64,000 nucleotides of DNA. Origin: Bacillota bacterium. GTDB lineage: Bacteria > Bacillota > Sulfobacillia > Sulfobacillales > Sulfobacillaceae. The position numbers were made by a program, and so were the translations under genes. The DNA lies in assembly GCA_026627385.1 (NCBI GenBank), contig JAPNUR010000003.1, positions 62,001-126,000 of the forward strand, written 5' to 3'. Shown one piece after another: positions 19,569 through 29,026 of the stretch (its first letter is position 1; each line of letters opens with the position of its first letter). The notes beneath the pieces were generated by a model. It ran no database searches, was not told where the DNA came from, and worked only from the letters and a program-made list of their open reading frames with translations.

Positions 19569-19711
19569 GAGCGCTCCTTTTAGCGGGGCGCTGCGACTGG
19601 TGCTCGTCGAATGCATCATTGAATCACCTCACTTCACCCAGATGGGATTACTATGCCCGGGATCGCGCGCCCAAACTGCTGGGGATTCCTAGCGCCAATG
19701 GGCACCCTTCC

Positions 19712-20179
19712 CTAAGATTCCGACGCCTCGTGCACCGCCGCTAGAATTTCCTCGTAACTCGTGCAGCGGCAAATATTGGACCGGAGCCACTCCGTAATTT
19801 GGTGGCGGTCAGGATGCGGAATCTCGTGTAATAACGCGTGGGCCACGAGTAAGAAGCCCGACGTGCAGTAGCCGCATTGAAAGGCAAAGTGCTTAAGAAA
19901 TGCCCGTTGTACGGGCGTGTCAACGAGACCCTCCACCGTCAGGACGGTCTTGCCTTCCGCGTCTACCGCAAACATCATGCAAGATTTAACCGGTTTTTGA
20001 TTGAGCAGCACGGTGCAGGCGCCGCAATCGCCATTCTCACAGCCCGGCTTAGCGCCAGTAAGACCCACCAGAGGATGGCGCAAGAGGTCTAAGAGGGTGT
20101 AATGGGGTTCGATGAAAACGTCCCGCGGTTCACCGTTAATCGTAAGCTGTATGTGAGTGGGGCCAGTCAGGGTTTTCAT
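19712..20179 (-). CDS. 2Fe-2S subunit of a xanthine-dehydrogenase-family hydroxylase
   Basis: A 155-residue small subunit. The plant-type cluster motif GCENGDCGACTVLLNQKPVKSC is split by few residues, and the second cluster is built by QCGYCTSGF and NICRCTSYEEI. It passes electrons from the molybdenum centre to the FAD subunit. Last gene of a three-gene minus-strand operon, two bases after the FAD subunit. The usual arginine after the last cluster motif is kept. Confidence 0.9.
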   Translation of the reverse strand: MKTLTGPTHIQLTINGEPRDVFIEPHYTLLDLLRHPLVGLTGAKPGCENGDCGACTVLLNQKPVKSCMMFAVDAEGKTVLTVEGLVDTPVQRAFLKHFAFQCGYCTSGFLLVAHALLHEIPHPDRHQITEWLRSNICRCTSYEEILAAVHEASES

Positions 20180-20180
20180 G

Positions 20181-21020
20181 TCACTCCTCCAATTCGCGAA
20201 TGATGAGCGCCAGCGTATGTTGTGTCACAAACGTGCGATACGCGCGCGAGGCGTGAAGGTCGTCGAGTGCGGGCGTGGGCATGGCAGCGATGGCCGCCGC
20301 TGCTCGCGCGGCGGGCGTGGCGCTGCGGTCCGAGAGGAGAGCATTAACCTGAGAGGAGACCAGGGGATGGGGTCCCCACCCGGAAAAACCCGCACGGATC
20401 TGGCCGTCCGGGTCGCGCACGACAACCACGGTTACCAGGGGATAGTCGACCCAGTCTAGGCGCGTCATCTTATAACTCCGGAACACAAGGGACCGCGCTT
20501 CTTCCTTAAGCACCCGGAGCGAGAGCAAGAACTCCCCTGGCGCCAGGTGCCAGGAGCCGTCAAAGCGGTCGTGCAGCGGAACCGTCATGAGGCCCTGGGA
20601 GGTCGCGACTTCAATCATCACCCGGTCGGGGAGCATAAACGGGACCAAGGCTTCCTTATAGGGCATGATGCTGAGACAGTTGCCTCCTAAGGTGATCTGC
20701 TCGCGCGAGGTGTGATCGGCGACGCGGTCGGCGGTGGCGGTCAATACGGGCCAGGCATCAAGCTCGGCCACTCGCGCCAGGGATAGCCCAGCACCCCAAT
20801 AAAGCCAGTCGCCATCCTGTCCGTGGGCCATGATTTCGGGAATCCCTTTTAAGTCAATGAGATCGGACACGGGCTGGCTGTCAGTGCGCGCCATGGTAAT
20901 GATTTCCGTTCCGCCGAGGTAATAGCGCGGGGAACGCCCGGCGCGCGTCAACTGCTGGTACAGGTCCAGCGCGTCCGCCCATTGGTCTGGGCGATAATAA
21001 TGGACGGGCCAGGGGATCAC
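20181..21020 (-). CDS. FAD-binding subunit of a xanthine-dehydrogenase-family hydroxylase
   Basis: A 279-residue medium subunit. The YYLGGTEIITM segment and ITLGGNCLSIMPYKEALVPF correspond to the two FAD pyrophosphate-binding loops, slightly divergent from the canonical AGGHS and TIGGN. The start is set at GTG 21020: AAAGGAGG lies 8 bases before it and it overlaps the large-subunit stop as GTGA. A TTG eight codons upstream would place the ribosome site inside the gene. Confidence 0.85.
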   Translation of the reverse strand: MIPWPVHYYRPDQWADALDLYQQLTRAGRSPRYYLGGTEIITMARTDSQPVSDLIDLKGIPEIMAHGQDGDWLYWGAGLSLARVAELDAWPVLTATADRVADHTSREQITLGGNCLSIMPYKEALVPFMLPDRVMIEVATSQGLMTVPLHDRFDGSWHLAPGEFLLSLRVLKEEARSLVFRSYKMTRLDWVDYPLVTVVVVRDPDGQIRAGFSGWGPHPLVSSQVNALLSDRSATPAARAAAAIAAMPTPALDDLHASRAYRTFVTQHTLALIIRELEE

Positions 21021-23344
21021 GGGGCGTTCCTCCTTTGTTGCCAAATGAGCTCGGGTGTGATCGGCAGTTGGTTTATCGACATGTTGGTGGCCCGCGACAG
21101 TGCGTTGGCTAGAGCCGCCCCAATAGCCAAGACGCCATGTTCCCCTAACGGGCGGGCTCCAAAGGGCGCATCCACTTGGGGATTGGTGACAAATTCCACT
21201 AGGTAAGCGTCGGGTTGTTCGCCCAGGCGCAGCACCTTGTACGATCGGAACTGGTTGGTCAGGAATTCCCCCTGGGGCCCATAGCGAACAGCCTCGCGAC
21301 TGGCGATGCCGAGACCCATCGCCATGCCCCCACGCACCTGGCCGTGCGCGATGGCGGGGTTAATCACATGCCCCGCATCAAGGACGGTAGCGGCCTTCAA
21401 CAGGCGATATTGATGGGTCAGGTCATCGTATTCTATTTCCACGGCCTGTACTCCCACCGTCCACGCGGGCCCGGGCCGGCCATGCCCCGTCTCTTGGTCG
21501 AGCAAATTGAGATGGCGGATCATAAAGCGTCCGCGCCCAATGATTTGCCCGCCGATGGAGTCGCCTTCAGGGTATTGGTAACCGAGGGCCAGGTCGGCAT
21601 AGGTGAGCTTGATGCTGGGGTCATCGCGGACAAACACGGTTTCGTTGCCGTAGTCGAGATCTTCCGGGGCGCAGCGGAGGACCACGGCGGCTAAGCTTTT
21701 GAGCTGGCGGACAACATCTTGGGCGGCATCAAGCACCGCGCGCCCCACCATATAGGTTGAAAGGCTGGCCACCGTTTTCCAGTGCTCAGGATCCGTGTCG
21801 GTATTCACTGCTTCATGAATAAACACGCGCGACACGGGGATGCGCAAGGCTTCCGCCAGGATCTGGGCCGCGGTGGTTTTGGCGCCGGAGCCAAATTCCA
21901 CGGCCCCGATACTCAGATTGACGCTGCCATCCGCATTCATGGTGACAATGGCTCCCGACGTGGCGTTTGGGGGACTCGAGGACGTTTTCCAAAAGGCGGC
22001 CACGCCTTGGGCACGGATGCGATGCGGCGCGACAGGGTAGGGTTCGCCGCCGTTCCACCCAATGAGGGGTTTTAGGCGCTCAATGGTTTCCGAAAGGCTG
22101 CCGAGGTTGCTCGGCGTGAGCCGGGCTTTGGTCGGTGTGCGGTCACCTGGCCTTAACGCGTTTCGTTGGCGGAGATCCAGCGGATCAATAGAGAGCCGCT
22201 GCGCCAACTCGTCCATGGCGCGCTCAATGGCAAAGGTCATGGGCATATGGCCAAATCCCCGAAACGCGGTCGTGTAGGTGTGATTGGTATACACTGCGTA
22301 GACGTCCGCGTGCACATGATCAATCCGGTACGGCCCGGTGCATTGCGCGGCAATGGCGCGGGCAATACGCGGAGCGGAATCCGCGTAAGCTCCAACGTCA
22401 AGGTAAAAACGCAGGATGGCAGCCGTGAGACGACCCTCCTGGGTGGCCCCGAGGGTCACATCCGCTTCGAGTCCCAAGCCGACAGGGGAACTTTCCATGT
22501 CTACCTCCCGCGGATTGGCCAGGGTGACCACACGCCCGCCAACAGCATGCGATGCCAGGTAGGCCAGCACCTCCAGTTGTACGCTGGCTTTCCCGCCAAA
22601 GGCGCCGCCCACTAAAGGCACCGAGACGGTCACTTGGCCAGGATCCAGCTGAAAGTACTGCGCCACCAACTTTTGCACTTCAAACGGTGCCTGACTACTG
22701 GTCTCGATGAGCACGCGGCCGTCGGCGAGGATTTCCGCCGTGGCCACGCGCGGCTCCATGGCCGCATGGTCTATTTGCGGCAAGCTGACGTGGACCTGGA
22801 CGATGACGTCGCTCGCTTTGAGGGCGCCGTCGCTGTCACCCTTGGTGACATTCGCCTCGTCGGCAATATTGCTGTGGGGTCGCGGGGACGCCGGCGGCGT
22901 GGCTATAGTATAGGAACCCACGGCTTCGTGCACTAGCGGGGCGTCGGCGCGCAACGCGTCTTCGATACTGTTGACGACCGGCAAGGGGTCGTACGTGCAG
23001 TGCACTAAGGCCGCGGCTTGTTGTGCCGTTGCCATGTCGCGGGCCACCACCAGAGCCACCGGTTCTCCCCAATACCGCACCTTGTCCCGCGCTAGCGGCG
23101 GGTGGTCTTCAATGACGTCGCCCGTCAAAAAAGGCGCGTCCGCCCCGGTAAGGACCGCTTTGACGCCGGCGAGGGCCCTGGCCTCGCGCGTGTCGACGGC
23201 GAGAAGCCGCGCATGGGCGATATGGGCAGGCACAATAAGGGCATAGAGCGTACCAGGCCGATAAAGGTCGCGCGTGTAGCGCGCCCGCCCGGTGACCTTA
23301 TTCGGCGCCTCTTTACGTGGGATGTTTGCGCCAATTGACGTCAT
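21017..23344 (-). CDS. Molybdopterin-binding subunit of a xanthine-dehydrogenase-family hydroxylase
   Basis: A 775-residue large subunit. The N-terminal a/b hammerhead (KVTGRARYTRDLYRPGTLYA), the LVGGAFGGK molybdopterin motif, FRGFGHMP at the active-site loop, and the catalytic glutamate in PLGEHG near the C-terminus are visible. The loop reads AFRGFG, not the AYxCSFR of form I CO dehydrogenase, so a xanthine/aldehyde-type hydroxylase is the better call. GAGGAGG precedes ATG 23344; in-frame codons upstream are not supported. Substrate unknown. It is divergent from hemA. Confidence 0.88.
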   Translation of the reverse strand: MTSIGANIPRKEAPNKVTGRARYTRDLYRPGTLYALIVPAHIAHARLLAVDTREARALAGVKAVLTGADAPFLTGDVIEDHPPLARDKVRYWGEPVALVVARDMATAQQAAALVHCTYDPLPVVNSIEDALRADAPLVHEAVGSYTIATPPASPRPHSNIADEANVTKGDSDGALKASDVIVQVHVSLPQIDHAAMEPRVATAEILADGRVLIETSSQAPFEVQKLVAQYFQLDPGQVTVSVPLVGGAFGGKASVQLEVLAYLASHAVGGRVVTLANPREVDMESSPVGLGLEADVTLGATQEGRLTAAILRFYLDVGAYADSAPRIARAIAAQCTGPYRIDHVHADVYAVYTNHTYTTAFRGFGHMPMTFAIERAMDELAQRLSIDPLDLRQRNALRPGDRTPTKARLTPSNLGSLSETIERLKPLIGWNGGEPYPVAPHRIRAQGVAAFWKTSSSPPNATSGAIVTMNADGSVNLSIGAVEFGSGAKTTAAQILAEALRIPVSRVFIHEAVNTDTDPEHWKTVASLSTYMVGRAVLDAAQDVVRQLKSLAAVVLRCAPEDLDYGNETVFVRDDPSIKLTYADLALGYQYPEGDSIGGQIIGRGRFMIRHLNLLDQETGHGRPGPAWTVGVQAVEIEYDDLTHQYRLLKAATVLDAGHVINPAIAHGQVRGGMAMGLGIASREAVRYGPQGEFLTNQFRSYKVLRLGEQPDAYLVEFVTNPQVDAPFGARPLGEHGVLAIGAALANALSRATNMSINQLPITPELIWQQRRNAP

Positions 23345-23510
23345 GTGATCCTCCTCATTACCGAATTTCTTTGCATAGCATGCCGCCCTGAGCGCCATCT
23401 ATGAGTCGAGACTGTTGGTAGATGATGTCGAAGCATCCGGCAACCTGGGGTATCATGAAGGCAAGTGGAGGATTGCCGGTGATGAGGCAATAAGCGAGGT
23501 GAAGGCAGCA

Positions 23511-24791
23511 TTGAAGATTCAGGTTGTGGGCATTAATCATCGCGACGCCCCGCTCATGGTGCGGGAGCGGGTCGCACTAACGCCTGATCAGATAGAGCGG
23601 GCTTACGCCCGTCGGCAGCAAATGGCTGGGCAAGAAGGCCTCGTCATTCTCTCCACCTGCAACCGCACGGAATTCTATGTCGCCGGCGATGTCCCGTTAG
23701 ACGCCATCTTGGCGTTTTGGGAATCGCTCGTGTTGGTCCCCCGCGAGGAGTTCATCAATGCGCTCTTTTGGGCGGAAGGTCCCGAGGCCGCTGATCACGC
23801 CATGCGGGTCGCCGCCGGCATTGATTCCATGGTGCTGGGGGAAACGCAAATTCTGGGACAAGTGAAGACCGCCTATCAAATGGCGCAGGCGGTTGGTGCG
23901 GTGGGGCGCTTACATCGCTTGTTTCATTACGCGCTAAGGGCGGGAAAGCGGGCGCACCATGAAACCGAAATTGGCCGTAACGCCTTGTCCGTCGGGCATG
24001 CCGTGATCGAACTGGCGAAAAAGGTCTTGGGTTCTCTAGAGCGGAAGACCGCGCTGGTGATTGGCGCAGGAGAAATGGGCCAACTCGTCGCCCGTCACTT
24101 AAACACTCAATCCTTGGCGCGACTGTATATTGCCAACCGATCGCTGGCGCGCAGTGAATCGTTGGCGCGGGAGCTCGGAGCGCAGCCGTTGGCATTGCCT
24201 GAAGTGCCCACGGTGATCGGCCAGGCTGATGTGGTGGTGTCGTGCACGACAGCGCCGGGGATGGTGGTGACGCGGGAGATGGTGCAATCGGCGTTGGAGG
24301 GCCACCTCAACGAGTTTCGGTTCTTTTTTGATCTCGCGGTGCCGCGCGATATTGATCCGGCCATCGGGCGCTTGAGTGCGACGATATTTCTCTACGATGT
24401 GGATGACGTCATGCGGGTGGTGGACGCTAATCGCGCCAAACGTGAGCGTGCGGTGGCCGCAGTGGAGCAACTCATTGTCGAGGAAGTGCAGGCCTTTCAG
24501 GAAGAAATGGGGGCCAGTGAGGTCGCACCGGTAATTCGGTCGCTGCGCAACAAGGCGGAGGCGATTCGCCAGGCAGAGCTCAAGAAGGCCTTCTCGCGGC
24601 TTCCCAGCCTGACGGAGGAAGAGCGCGCCGTGGTTGCCGCGACCACGCGCCTCATGATGAACAAGTGGTTAAATGACCCCATGGTCGCCATGCGGCGCTG
24701 GAGTATTGATGACCAGAAGCAGCCCTATATCCAGGCGGTACGTGAGCTGTTTCGGTTAGGCGATGATAGTGAGCCTGCACCAGTGGAGTGA
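23511..24791 (+). CDS. hemA: Glutamyl-tRNA reductase
   Basis: A 426-residue enzyme that reduces glutamyl-tRNA to glutamate-1-semialdehyde, the first step of the C5 heme route. The nucleophile Cys50 lies in LSTCNRTEFY. Other marks are EGPEAADHAMRVAAGIDSMVLGETQILGQV, the NADPH-binding VIGAGEMGQLVARHL, and the C-terminal helical dimerisation region. I place the start at TTG 23511, with GAGGTGAAGG just upstream and an N-terminus matching family proteins. The frame remains open for about 30 codons further upstream, including a GTG at 23499. First gene of the hem block. Confidence 0.95.
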   Translation: MKIQVVGINHRDAPLMVRERVALTPDQIERAYARRQQMAGQEGLVILSTCNRTEFYVAGDVPLDAILAFWESLVLVPREEFINALFWAEGPEAADHAMRVAAGIDSMVLGETQILGQVKTAYQMAQAVGAVGRLHRLFHYALRAGKRAHHETEIGRNALSVGHAVIELAKKVLGSLERKTALVIGAGEMGQLVARHLNTQSLARLYIANRSLARSESLARELGAQPLALPEVPTVIGQADVVVSCTTAPGMVVTREMVQSALEGHLNEFRFFFDLAVPRDIDPAIGRLSATIFLYDVDDVMRVVDANRAKRERAVAAVEQLIVEEVQAFQEEMGASEVAPVIRSLRNKAEAIRQAELKKAFSRLPSLTEEERAVVAATTRLMMNKWLNDPMVAMRRWSIDDQKQPYIQAVRELFRLGDDSEPAPVE

Positions 24792-24806
24792 TGGGGGTAG
24801 GAGCGC

Positions 24807-25559
24807 GTGGGAAGTTGGATGGTGGCCCTAGCCAGTGCCGGATACGGTGGCGCGGCGCTCTTTTCGGTGGTCCAGCTCTACCGACCGCGGTGGGAAGTAT
24901 GGGCGTTGGTCTCGGCAGGCCTGGGCTGGGTCTCGGAAACACTTTGGCTCTTCACTCATGTCGGGTTGGCCATGGTGTTTCTCACCACGCGCAATGGCAC
25001 CGTCGCGGTTGCAGTCTGGACCCTGGTCGCGTTCTTTTGGTTGGCCCAGCGATCCTCCCTAAAATCCCTCGGTTCGTTTTTGTTGCCCGTCACCTTTGCG
25101 TTATGGGGTATCGATCGGGTGCTGACGTTCATCTTTCCTCCACTGATGTTATTTGCCGCCGGTTGGCGCGCCCACGTAACCTGGGCGTTGGTGCTGGCCA
25201 GCGTTGTGAGTTTTGTGGTCTCGGCAGTTTTCGCTATCATGTACGTTGAAAAGGAGCGCGAATTGAAAAAACGGCGTGTGCGCCTCTTTTACTACCGGTT
25301 GCCGGCGTTAGCTGTGTTGGATCGGGCCATGGGACGCCTGGCGGCGATTGGGTTTGCAATAATGACGGCGGCGCTCGTGGTGGCTTTGAGCGGCGCAGCG
25401 ACGATTGTCCACCCTTGGCGCTTGGGGGTGTTGTGGGCACTTGGTGCCGGTGTCTTGACCGTCCGCTATCACGGGCGCTGGCGGGGGCCGCGAATGGCGT
25501 CGCTGACGATGTTGGCGTCGCTGGTGATAGTGGCCTACCTGTTTGGTGCTCCTGCTTGA
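24807..25559 (+). CDS. hemX: HemX/CcsA-like membrane protein
   Basis: A 250-residue membrane protein with eight predicted helices, placed between hemA and hemC exactly where HemX sits in Bacillus. HemX-type proteins belong to the cytochrome c assembly (CcsA) superfamily and affect GluTR levels in B. subtilis. Here the assignment rests mainly on position, size and topology. A basic cytosolic loop KERELKKRRVRLFYYRLPAL (about 150-169) is typical. GTG start behind TAGGAG. Confidence 0.72.
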   Translation: MGSWMVALASAGYGGAALFSVVQLYRPRWEVWALVSAGLGWVSETLWLFTHVGLAMVFLTTRNGTVAVAVWTLVAFFWLAQRSSLKSLGSFLLPVTFALWGIDRVLTFIFPPLMLFAAGWRAHVTWALVLASVVSFVVSAVFAIMYVEKERELKKRRVRLFYYRLPALAVLDRAMGRLAAIGFAIMTAALVVALSGAATIVHPWRLGVLWALGAGVLTVRYHGRWRGPRMASLTMLASLVIVAYLFGAPA

Positions 25560-25590
25560 CCCAGGACGAAGCAGAAAGAAGGGATGTGAG

Positions 25591-26502
25591 GTGGCCCACC
25601 TGAAAATAGGGACGCGCCACAGTCAGCTGGCGCTGGCGCAAAGCCAGTTGGTGGCGGACCGCTTGATGGCCTTGGGACACACCGTGGAATTAGTCCCGTT
25701 TTCAACCCGCGGGGACCGGGTGCAGAGTCGCGCGCTACACGAGGTCGGCGGCAAGGGTCTCTTTACCCAGGAGCTAGAACAGGCGTTGCTCGCCGCGCGT
25801 ATTGATTTGGCGGTGCATTCGCTCAAGGACTTGCCCATCGATGTGGCGCCGGGGTTAGCGGTGGTCGGTTATCTCCTCCCCGCGGATCGGCGCGATGTGT
25901 TGATTAGTCACGGGTATTCGCTTGCCGCCTTACCGGAAGGGAGCCGGATTGGGACCTCGAGCTTCAGGCGGATGGCATTCTTACGGGCTATTCGCCCGGA
26001 CCTTCAATTCGTCCCCATTCGCGGCAACTTGACGACCCGCGTGGATAAGTGGCGCCAGGGCGCTGTCGATGGGCTGGTGTTAGCCGCGGCCGGCGTGATC
26101 CGGTTGGGCTGGAGTTCCTTAATTCAAGAATACCTCGACCCCATGGTGGTGGTCCCGGCGCCGGGACAGGGGATTCTTGCCATCGAGGCGGTCGGCGCCC
26201 GCGACGACTTGCAGCCCATTTGGGCGCAGCTTAACGATCCCCGTCTAGAGCGGGTGGCGCGTGCTGAGCGGGCGGTATTAGGTGCTTTTGGGGGTGGGTG
26301 CCAGGTCCCACTGGGGGCGTACGCGACATGGATAGGCGACGAGCGCTTGCGCCTGGTTGCCCAAGTGGCTACCCTGGATGGCCTGAGTATTGGGCGCCAA
26401 GACGTCGAATGCGATGTCGGTGATGCGCTGAAGGTAGGGACCCAACTGGGTCAGCAATTAGCCCAGGCTGGGGCTCAAGGCATGACCGGATCCCACCGTT
26501 AA
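25591..26502 (+). CDS. hemC: Hydroxymethylbilane synthase (porphobilinogen deaminase)
   Basis: A 303-residue enzyme polymerising four porphobilinogens. It starts AHLKIGTRHSQLALAQSQLV, has the catalytic aspartate region HSLKDLP, the arginine-rich IGTSSFRR and RGNLTTRVDK, and the cofactor-holding Cys237 in GGGCQVPLG. GTG 25591 gives the family N-terminus; the frame extends upstream into the hemX tail without support. It ends at a 250-base untranslated stretch before the next hem gene. Confidence 0.94.
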   Translation: MAHLKIGTRHSQLALAQSQLVADRLMALGHTVELVPFSTRGDRVQSRALHEVGGKGLFTQELEQALLAARIDLAVHSLKDLPIDVAPGLAVVGYLLPADRRDVLISHGYSLAALPEGSRIGTSSFRRMAFLRAIRPDLQFVPIRGNLTTRVDKWRQGAVDGLVLAAAGVIRLGWSSLIQEYLDPMVVVPAPGQGILAIEAVGARDDLQPIWAQLNDPRLERVARAERAVLGAFGGGCQVPLGAYATWIGDERLRLVAQVATLDGLSIGRQDVECDVGDALKVGTQLGQQLAQAGAQGMTGSHR

Positions 26503-26750
26503 GGGGACGGCAGCGCTGGTCTTATCGCACGGGTCTATGCGAAGGGGATCGGTAGTTGTGGAAACTGTCAGTAAGCCAGGCGGTTTGGCAATCGAAGTCG
26601 GATGGAGGTTCGACAGCCGAGGCAGCGACTAGAACCAGGCGGCGGGTACCTGGGTCGCGATAAAGGCCCGACCGCCAGAGACATTCTCTATGGGGTGCGG
26701 CCGAACGTCAGACGAGGTCGGTTTCTTAAGCGGCGAAAGGATGAGCGCAA
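26503..26750 (+). other. Untranslated insert inside the hem operon
   Basis: About 250 bases between hemC and the hemD-type gene in an otherwise compact operon. Several short complementary segments are visible, such as GGTCG/CGACC around 26653-26673 and CCGA/TCGG around 26701-26721, the latter followed by TTTCTT. I recognise no riboswitch consensus (no B12 box, T-box or heme element). It could be a structured leader, an attenuator, or decayed coding sequence. Confidence 0.4.
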
Positions 26751-27980
26751 ATGCTAAGCATTGTAGGAGGTGGGCCAGGCCGGCTCAAATGGTTAACACA
26801 GGAGGGGGTTTTGGCGTTAGACCGGGCATCGACCATTTGGGTGGAACCGGAGACCAGAAATCTCGTAGACGAGCGCCCTGATTGGGCACATAAAGCACGT
26901 GAACGCCTCTTGACCCTGTGGCCGCGCGAGGATGATTGGCTTCAGGACGAGGTGGCATGGATCGTGCCCGATACCCCCTCGCTGTATCCGCCTCTCCACG
27001 ATTGGCTTAGCGGATTGGACCCATCCTTGTGGTCGCACATTGCAATCATTTCCGGGATACCGCGGGCCGTGAGTGTCCTAGACCAGGAAGGGCTGTTCTT
27101 GCCGCCGTGGGTAATGGAGATCGCCCTTGCCGACAGTCAGCGGCGCCTCGTGTGGCGCGAAGGCCAATGGGAGGGCGAGCCTATAGCACCGCGCGTTCGC
27201 TGGGGATCGCCCAAGCCACTCCAAGGACGGGTGGTGATGCTGCTCCGCCAGGGGGAACGGTCTCTGAGGGCGGTGCGGTGGCTGGAAGAGTGGGGAGCTC
27301 AGGTGATCACGGCGGCTGTCTCGGTGCTTCAAGATCCAGTGTCCTGGGATGCGGTGGACGAGGCGATGCGACACCTGAGTCGCTACGACTGGATTGTCTT
27401 TACGAGCCAAGAGGCGGTGCGCCGTTGGTTTCAACGCCTGCGGCGACAGCAGGTGGATGTGCGGACCTTGCGCGCGAAAGTTGCGGTCGTGGGTCCGGAG
27501 ACAGCCATCCAAGTGCGCGAGTGGGGCATTATCCCCGACCTGATGCCCGAGGCTGATTACAGTCAGGAAGGGCTCATCGAGGCCTTTCGCCACATTCCCG
27601 TGCGCGGCAGCGCCATTCTCTTGCCGGGGGGTCAACGAAATCGCACGGCATTGGCGGAGGCGTTGCGCGGGCGGGGGGCTCTGGTCGATACGCTCGTCTT
27701 GTATCAGAATCGTCCGGCCCCCTTAACGGCGGCTATAGTGGAACGCATCCAGAGGCGTGCCCTCGACGCGGTAATATTTACCGCGTCGTCGCAAGTCGAA
27801 TACCTTTTTGAGCAACTGGGACCCGAGGAACGCGCCCATCTTCAGGCGGTGCCGTCGTTTTCCATTGGCCCCTTAACCACCCGGACGCTGCGCCATTACG
27901 GTGTCACGCCGGTGCGCGAGGCGGATGAGCCATCCATCCGGATCCTGACCGAGCTCGTTCGCGAGTACTTGGCAATTTAA
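26751..27980 (+). CDS. hemD: Uroporphyrinogen-III synthase with N-terminal SUMT-like remnant
   Basis: A 409-residue fusion. Residues about 160-409 form a two-lobed HemD: LQGRVVMLLRQGERSLRAVRWLEEWGAQV opens it, then IVFTSQEAVRRWFQ, VAVVGPETA, AILLPGGQRNRTALAEALRGRGA, VDTLVLYQNRPAP, DAVIFTASSQVEYLFE and SFSIGPLTTRTL. Residues 1-155 begin LSIVGGGPGRLKWLTQEGV, which recalls the VGAGPGDPxLLT opening of uroporphyrinogen-III methyltransferases, but this part is about 100 residues short and lacks the GDP-FGRG catalytic loop. It closes hydroxymethylbilane to uroporphyrinogen III; the N-terminal domain is probably inactive. AAAGGA precedes the ATG. Confidence 0.82.
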   Translation: MLSIVGGGPGRLKWLTQEGVLALDRASTIWVEPETRNLVDERPDWAHKARERLLTLWPREDDWLQDEVAWIVPDTPSLYPPLHDWLSGLDPSLWSHIAIISGIPRAVSVLDQEGLFLPPWVMEIALADSQRRLVWREGQWEGEPIAPRVRWGSPKPLQGRVVMLLRQGERSLRAVRWLEEWGAQVITAAVSVLQDPVSWDAVDEAMRHLSRYDWIVFTSQEAVRRWFQRLRRQQVDVRTLRAKVAVVGPETAIQVREWGIIPDLMPEADYSQEGLIEAFRHIPVRGSAILLPGGQRNRTALAEALRGRGALVDTLVLYQNRPAPLTAAIVERIQRRALDAVIFTASSQVEYLFEQLGPEERAHLQAVPSFSIGPLTTRTLRHYGVTPVREADEPSIRILTELVREYLAI

Positions 27981-28021
27981 GTGCAAACACTGATTCAAAC
28001 AGAAAGGCGGAATCTCATTCC

Positions 28022-28999
28022 ATGTTTCCTCAAGAACGCCCGCGTCGCCTGCGGCAAAGTGCGGGCATGCGGCGGTTGGTGCGCGAGACGCGCTTGGATG
28101 TCGAGCGGTTCATTTACCCGGTCTTTGTCCGGCCAGGGCGGGGCGAACAAACCGCCATTTCGGCCATGCCGGGGATTTTTCAATGGTCAGTCGATACCTT
28201 AGTGAATCATTGCCGTAGTGTCTACGAAACGGGAGTGCACGCCTTTTTGCTCTTTGGCCTGCCGAGCCACAAGGATGCGGTCGGATCCGAAGCCTACGAT
28301 CCCGAGGGCATAGTCCAAGTGGCGCTCAGGGCGTTAAAAGAGGCGTTGCCCGACGCGGTCCTTATTGCCGACTTGTGTTTGTGTGAATATACCGACCATG
28401 GGCACTGTGGAATCTTGCGAGGGGGTACAGTGGATAACGACGTGACGTTAGACGTTTTGGCACGGGCTGCTGTCGAGCAGGCACGCGCAGGGGCAACCAT
28501 GGTGGCACCCTCGGACATGATGGACGGGCGTGTGGGCGCGATTCGGCGGGCATTAGACGAGAATGGGTTTAACCACGTGCCGATTATGGCCTATTCCGCG
28601 AAATATGCCTCGGGCTTTTACGGCCCCTTTCGGGAGGCCGCCGACAATGCACCCGCCTTTGGTGATCGCCAGACCTACCAAATGGATCCCGGAAACCGCC
28701 GGGAGGCTTTGAAGGAAGTGTTGCTCGACTTAGCCGAGGGCGCCGATATTGTCATGGTGAAGCCGGCCTTGCCCTACCTGGATGTGTTGTCTGATGTGCG
28801 CCGGTCCGTCGAGGTGCCTGTCGCTGCATATCAGGTGTCGGGTGAATTCGCCATGATTGAAGCGGCTGCCCAGCGCGGATGGTTAGATCGGGAGCGCGTC
28901 ATTTTAGAGACGCTCATCAGCATTCGGCGCGCAGGAGCTGACTTAATCATATCATATTGGGCGCCCGAAGTGAGTGGGTGGTTAGGAGGCCTGGGTTAG
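28022..28999 (+). CDS. hemB: Delta-aminolevulinic acid dehydratase (porphobilinogen synthase)
   Basis: A 325-residue enzyme condensing two aminolevulinates. LRQSAGMRRLVRETRLDVERFIYPVFV is the family start. DLCLCEYTDHGHCG holds the three cysteines of the zinc site, so this is the zinc-dependent type. The Schiff-base lysines are in AYSAKYASGFYGPFR and MVKPALPYLD. It lies out of pathway order, after hemD, as in other Firmicute clusters. Confidence 0.95.
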   Translation: MFPQERPRRLRQSAGMRRLVRETRLDVERFIYPVFVRPGRGEQTAISAMPGIFQWSVDTLVNHCRSVYETGVHAFLLFGLPSHKDAVGSEAYDPEGIVQVALRALKEALPDAVLIADLCLCEYTDHGHCGILRGGTVDNDVTLDVLARAAVEQARAGATMVAPSDMMDGRVGAIRRALDENGFNHVPIMAYSAKYASGFYGPFREAADNAPAFGDRQTYQMDPGNRREALKEVLLDLAEGADIVMVKPALPYLDVLSDVRRSVEVPVAAYQVSGEFAMIEAAAQRGWLDRERVILETLISIRRAGADLIISYWAPEVSGWLGGLG

Positions 29000-29026
29000 G
29001 TGTGGGAAGACACCGGTGAGGAATCC

